Source: Pseudomonadota bacterium (lineage in GTDB: Bacteria > Pseudomonadota > Alphaproteobacteria > Micropepsales > Micropepsaceae). Taken from it: a DNA stretch of 7,654 bases. The notes under the pieces are model-generated. The model was not told the origin of the DNA and ran no database searches. It saw only the letters and a list, made by a program, of their open reading frames with translations. Positions 5,932 through 7,654 of the stretch are shown one piece after another. The stretch is taken from NCBI GenBank assembly GCA_021817355.1, contig JAKAVI010000154.1:1-7654 (forward strand), in the 5' to 3' direction. Within the stretch, counting starts at the first letter, position 1; every line of letters begins with the position of its first letter. The position numbers were made by a program, and so were the translations under genes.

Positions 5932-6702
5932 ATGTTGTGGGATGCTTCGGCGATAAATGGTTATGCGGTCGAGACCAGTGATGGCCGACTGGGGACCGTC
6001 GTCGACTTGCTTTTCGAAGATACCAGCTGGCACGTACGTTGGCTGGTTGTCGATACGGGCGCCTGGCTCCCGGGCCGGAAAGTGCTTCTGCCGCTTTCGG
6101 CCTTGGGGCAACCCGATCGAGCGTTGCGTCACTTTCCCGTCAAAATCACCATGCAACAGGTTAAGGACAGCCCGGATGTCGATACGGATCTGCCTGTGTC
6201 GCGGCAGATCGAAGCGCAGGTCCATGACTACTTTGGATGGGATCCTTATTGGAGTGGCCACTTCTCCCCAATAAGCAACGCCATAGCGACGCCATTTGTG
6301 ATGCCACTCCATGAGCAGGAGCCAACACCGGTTGACCTGGCTCGAGTCTATACTCACCCCAATGAGGGTGACCCGCATCTGCGCAGTGTCGCAACTGTTA
6401 CAGGGTACCATATTCACGCCAGCGACGGCGAGATCGGTCATGTCGAGGATCTTCTTGTGGACGATGCGGGTTGGAGCATCCGTTACATCAAGGTGGACAC
6501 CAGGAATTGGTGGCCAGGCGAGAGCGTGTTGATCTCTCCACGCTCGGCAAAAAAGATCGATGAAGAGGACAAGCTTATTCACCTTGATGTTAGCCGGAAG
6601 AAGGTCAAGGGCAGCCCACCTTACGATCCGTTCATTACAGTCGATGGAGCCTATGAAGAAAAATTTTTGACGTATTACGGTATCAGATGGGTCGCGGTGT
6701 AA
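5932..6702 (+). CDS. double PRC-barrel domain protein
   Basis: This is a 256-residue soluble protein made of two PRC-barrel domains, related to the H subunit of photosynthetic reaction centres and to RimM. The repeat is internal and clear. Residues 10-84 contain GYAVETSDGRLG, DLLFEDTSWHVRWLVVDTG and PGRKVLL; residues 158-232 contain GYHIHASDGEIG, DLLVDDAGWSIRYIKVDT and PGESVLI. Each copy ends in a VKxSP motif. A linker of about 75 residues with many prolines and histidines joins them, and no transmembrane segment or signal peptide is present. The ATG at 5932-5934 follows AGGAG by 7 nt. Stand-alone PRC-barrel proteins of this form are common in soil and plant-associated Alphaproteobacteria and often lie near stress genes; their partner is unknown. 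Absence of neighbouring photosynthesis genes argues against a reaction-centre role. Confidence 0.87.
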   Translation: MLWDASAINGYAVETSDGRLGTVVDLLFEDTSWHVRWLVVDTGAWLPGRKVLLPLSALGQPDRALRHFPVKITMQQVKDSPDVDTDLPVSRQIEAQVHDYFGWDPYWSGHFSPISNAIATPFVMPLHEQEPTPVDLARVYTHPNEGDPHLRSVATVTGYHIHASDGEIGHVEDLLVDDAGWSIRYIKVDTRNWWPGESVLISPRSAKKIDEEDKLIHLDVSRKKVKGSPPYDPFITVDGAYEEKFLTYYGIRWVAV

Positions 6703-6770
6703 TATACGATGAAGGTCTGCAGCTCTAACCCAGCGACCTTGGTCTCGCGCGACAATGACTGGAAAATGTC

Positions 6771-6812
6771 AATGTCCCTTAGCGCGTTCCGATGTACGCG
6801 CTAAGGGACATT
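6771..6812. repeat. 17-bp perfect inverted repeat (stem-loop)
   Basis: AATGTCCCTTAGCGCGT (6771-6787) and its exact complement ACGCGCTAAGGGACATT (6796-6812) surround the 8-nt loop TCCGATGT, 69 bp after the PRC-barrel stop. No T-run is present on either side, so an intrinsic terminator is possible but not typical. A minimal palindromic mobile element, a Rho-independent block acting by stem strength, or an insertion-sequence end are alternatives. Confidence 0.7.
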
Positions 6813-7654
6813 CGCGTGGCTGCGAGACGGTAAAAGCTTAAGAAATTAACCTCAGCTAGCGGAGTGGAGCAGCTAATCTGCAATAAAGCCGCAATAAAGC
6901 TCTTCGACGAGTTGCGGTCTTGCAGATCACTCCGGTCGCCGATCGCAAGGAACTCTGCGCACACATTGTCAGGGGTTGGAGGAGGCGGTCAGCCTCTGCC
7001 ATAGCGTAGCGACACTCGAATGAGGAGTGTTATGCGGAGGCATTCCCGCAGTTCTCGGTAACTGCGAAGTACCTCGGTTGCCAAGAACGTTGGTATAGTA
7101 GGGCAGGTACGAGAGCCCTAAGCGTATGTCCGCGCGCTATTCCTCATGCTGAACTGAACCATCTGAAGGAATTACTCCCTAAAATAGGGCTTGTCGCCAC
7201 TATGGTTTCAAAGGCAGTGAGCCGTCACGGTATGATGCAAGAGCCAGCGCATCCTTCTCTCCAGGATCATAAAAGATCGCCCCAGGTGCCAGAGGTGCCA
7301 TGATTTAGTGGAGATATAGAATTTTCATGTATCAACTCTCGCCGATCTCGTACGTGCAGATACCTAACCCTTCCTTAGTCGCTTACAGTAGCGCCACGGC
7401 AAGGAGGCTAATGAAAGCGCCACTGGAGAGTCGCACGGTCTGTCGCGACCGATTTCTCGGATGTAGCTGGCGGTACTTCGCTTGTGCCAGCCGGCTCAAC
7501 TACCCCCTGGTCTTCATCGGCGATCCGCCTGTTCATCCAGGAAAAGATTAAATTGGGCGGACGGGCACGGGCAAAATCTCAAGACTGGCATATAATGATC
7601 CGTGTTTGGTCATTTCGTTCGGGATTGACCAGCGCATGGATTCGCAGATGCTTG
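6813..7654. other. gene-poor right end with several small hairpins
   Basis: No gene could be supported. Small stems cluster at 7047-7066 (CGCAGTT/AACTGCG), 7081-7093 (CCAA/TTGG), 7099-7120 (TAGGGC/GCCCTA) and 7177-7189 (CCCTA/TAGGG). GCAATAAAGC occurs twice, near 6880-6902. A minus-strand frame without a visible start enters from the right edge and stops at 7548-7550; it is too short to judge. A lone TATAAT at 7591-7596 has no matching -35 element. Confidence 0.4.
7411..7551 (+). CDS. doubtful 46-codon small reading frame
   Basis: An ATG with a perfect AAGGAGG (7401-7407) in front, but only 3 nt away, opens a 46-residue frame (MKAPLESRTVCRDRFLGCSW...) rich in cysteine and arginine and ending HPGKD. 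No family, membrane helix or signal peptide is recognised. The short spacing and isolated position make chance likely; it is recorded because of the ribosome-site match. Confidence 0.2.
   Translation: MKAPLESRTVCRDRFLGCSWRYFACASRLNYPLVFIGDPPVHPGKD

Noticed and set aside
5887..6582. A 231-codon minus-strand open frame
   Set aside because: It is the mirror of the double PRC-barrel gene, whose internal domain repeat and ribosome site show the true strand.
7591..7596. TATAAT sequence resembling a -10 element
   Set aside because: No -35-like sequence lies about 17 nt upstream and no gene start follows inside the window.
1..7654. CRISPR arrays, tRNA and rRNA genes
   Set aside because: No regularly spaced direct repeats, no tRNA cloverleaf with a T-loop consensus and no ribosomal RNA signatures were found on reading both strands.

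Overview
The window looks like accessory chromosomal or plasmid DNA of an alphaproteobacterium, probably of the Hyphomicrobiales (Rhizobiales) type. Four things point there. The general-stress sigma factor EcfG, which is confined to Alphaproteobacteria, has a near-consensus promoter in front of a CsbD-like gene. The gene set is typical: CsbD, double PRC-barrel, bacterioferritin-like protein and an FTR1 permease with a cupredoxin. An IS630-type transposase tail lies at the left edge. Coding density is low, with several gene-poor stretches of 0.4 to 1 kb. The genus cannot be fixed from the sequence.

Layout. Positions 2-88 (+) hold the last 28 codons of an IS630-family transposase. Next to it, and convergent with it, is a minus-strand iron-uptake cluster read from 2040 down to 98: a secreted cupredoxin-like protein (1699-2040), an FTR1/EfeU-type iron permease (967-1683) and a predicted outer-membrane beta-barrel protein (98-880). 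A Fur-box-like sequence (2080-2098) lies upstream, and part of the same motif recurs just before the beta-barrel gene. The permease seems to lack a block of roughly 40-45 residues between its first REVLE motif and the next helix. Its natural start also appears to be ATT or GTG rather than ATG, so it may be altered or decaying.

Positions 2100-3680 are poor in convincing genes. They contain one doubtful 96-codon reading frame (2544-2834) and a MITE-like element of about 310 bp bounded by 36-bp imperfect inverted repeats (3347-3382 and 3621-3656) with nested hairpins inside. After it come two small minus-strand stress-type genes. One encodes a 27-residue single-span membrane peptide (3690-3773). 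The other is a csbD-like gene (3966-4139) with a strong intrinsic terminator (3915-3942) and an EcfG promoter (4175-4199).

About 1 kb without a clear gene follows (4200-5237) and includes an 18-bp perfect palindrome at 5082-5099. Then come two plus-strand genes: a four-helix-bundle di-iron ferritin-like protein (5238-5819) and a double PRC-barrel protein (5932-6702). Downstream of them is a 17-bp perfect inverted repeat with an 8-nt loop (6771-6812), followed by about 840 bp with no convincing gene.

Taken together, the left cluster would take up iron and the ferritin-like protein would store or detoxify it, while CsbD, the small membrane peptide and the PRC-barrel protein fit an envelope or general stress response. 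This joint role is inferred from families and neighbourhood; no single regulator motif was found shared by all of them.
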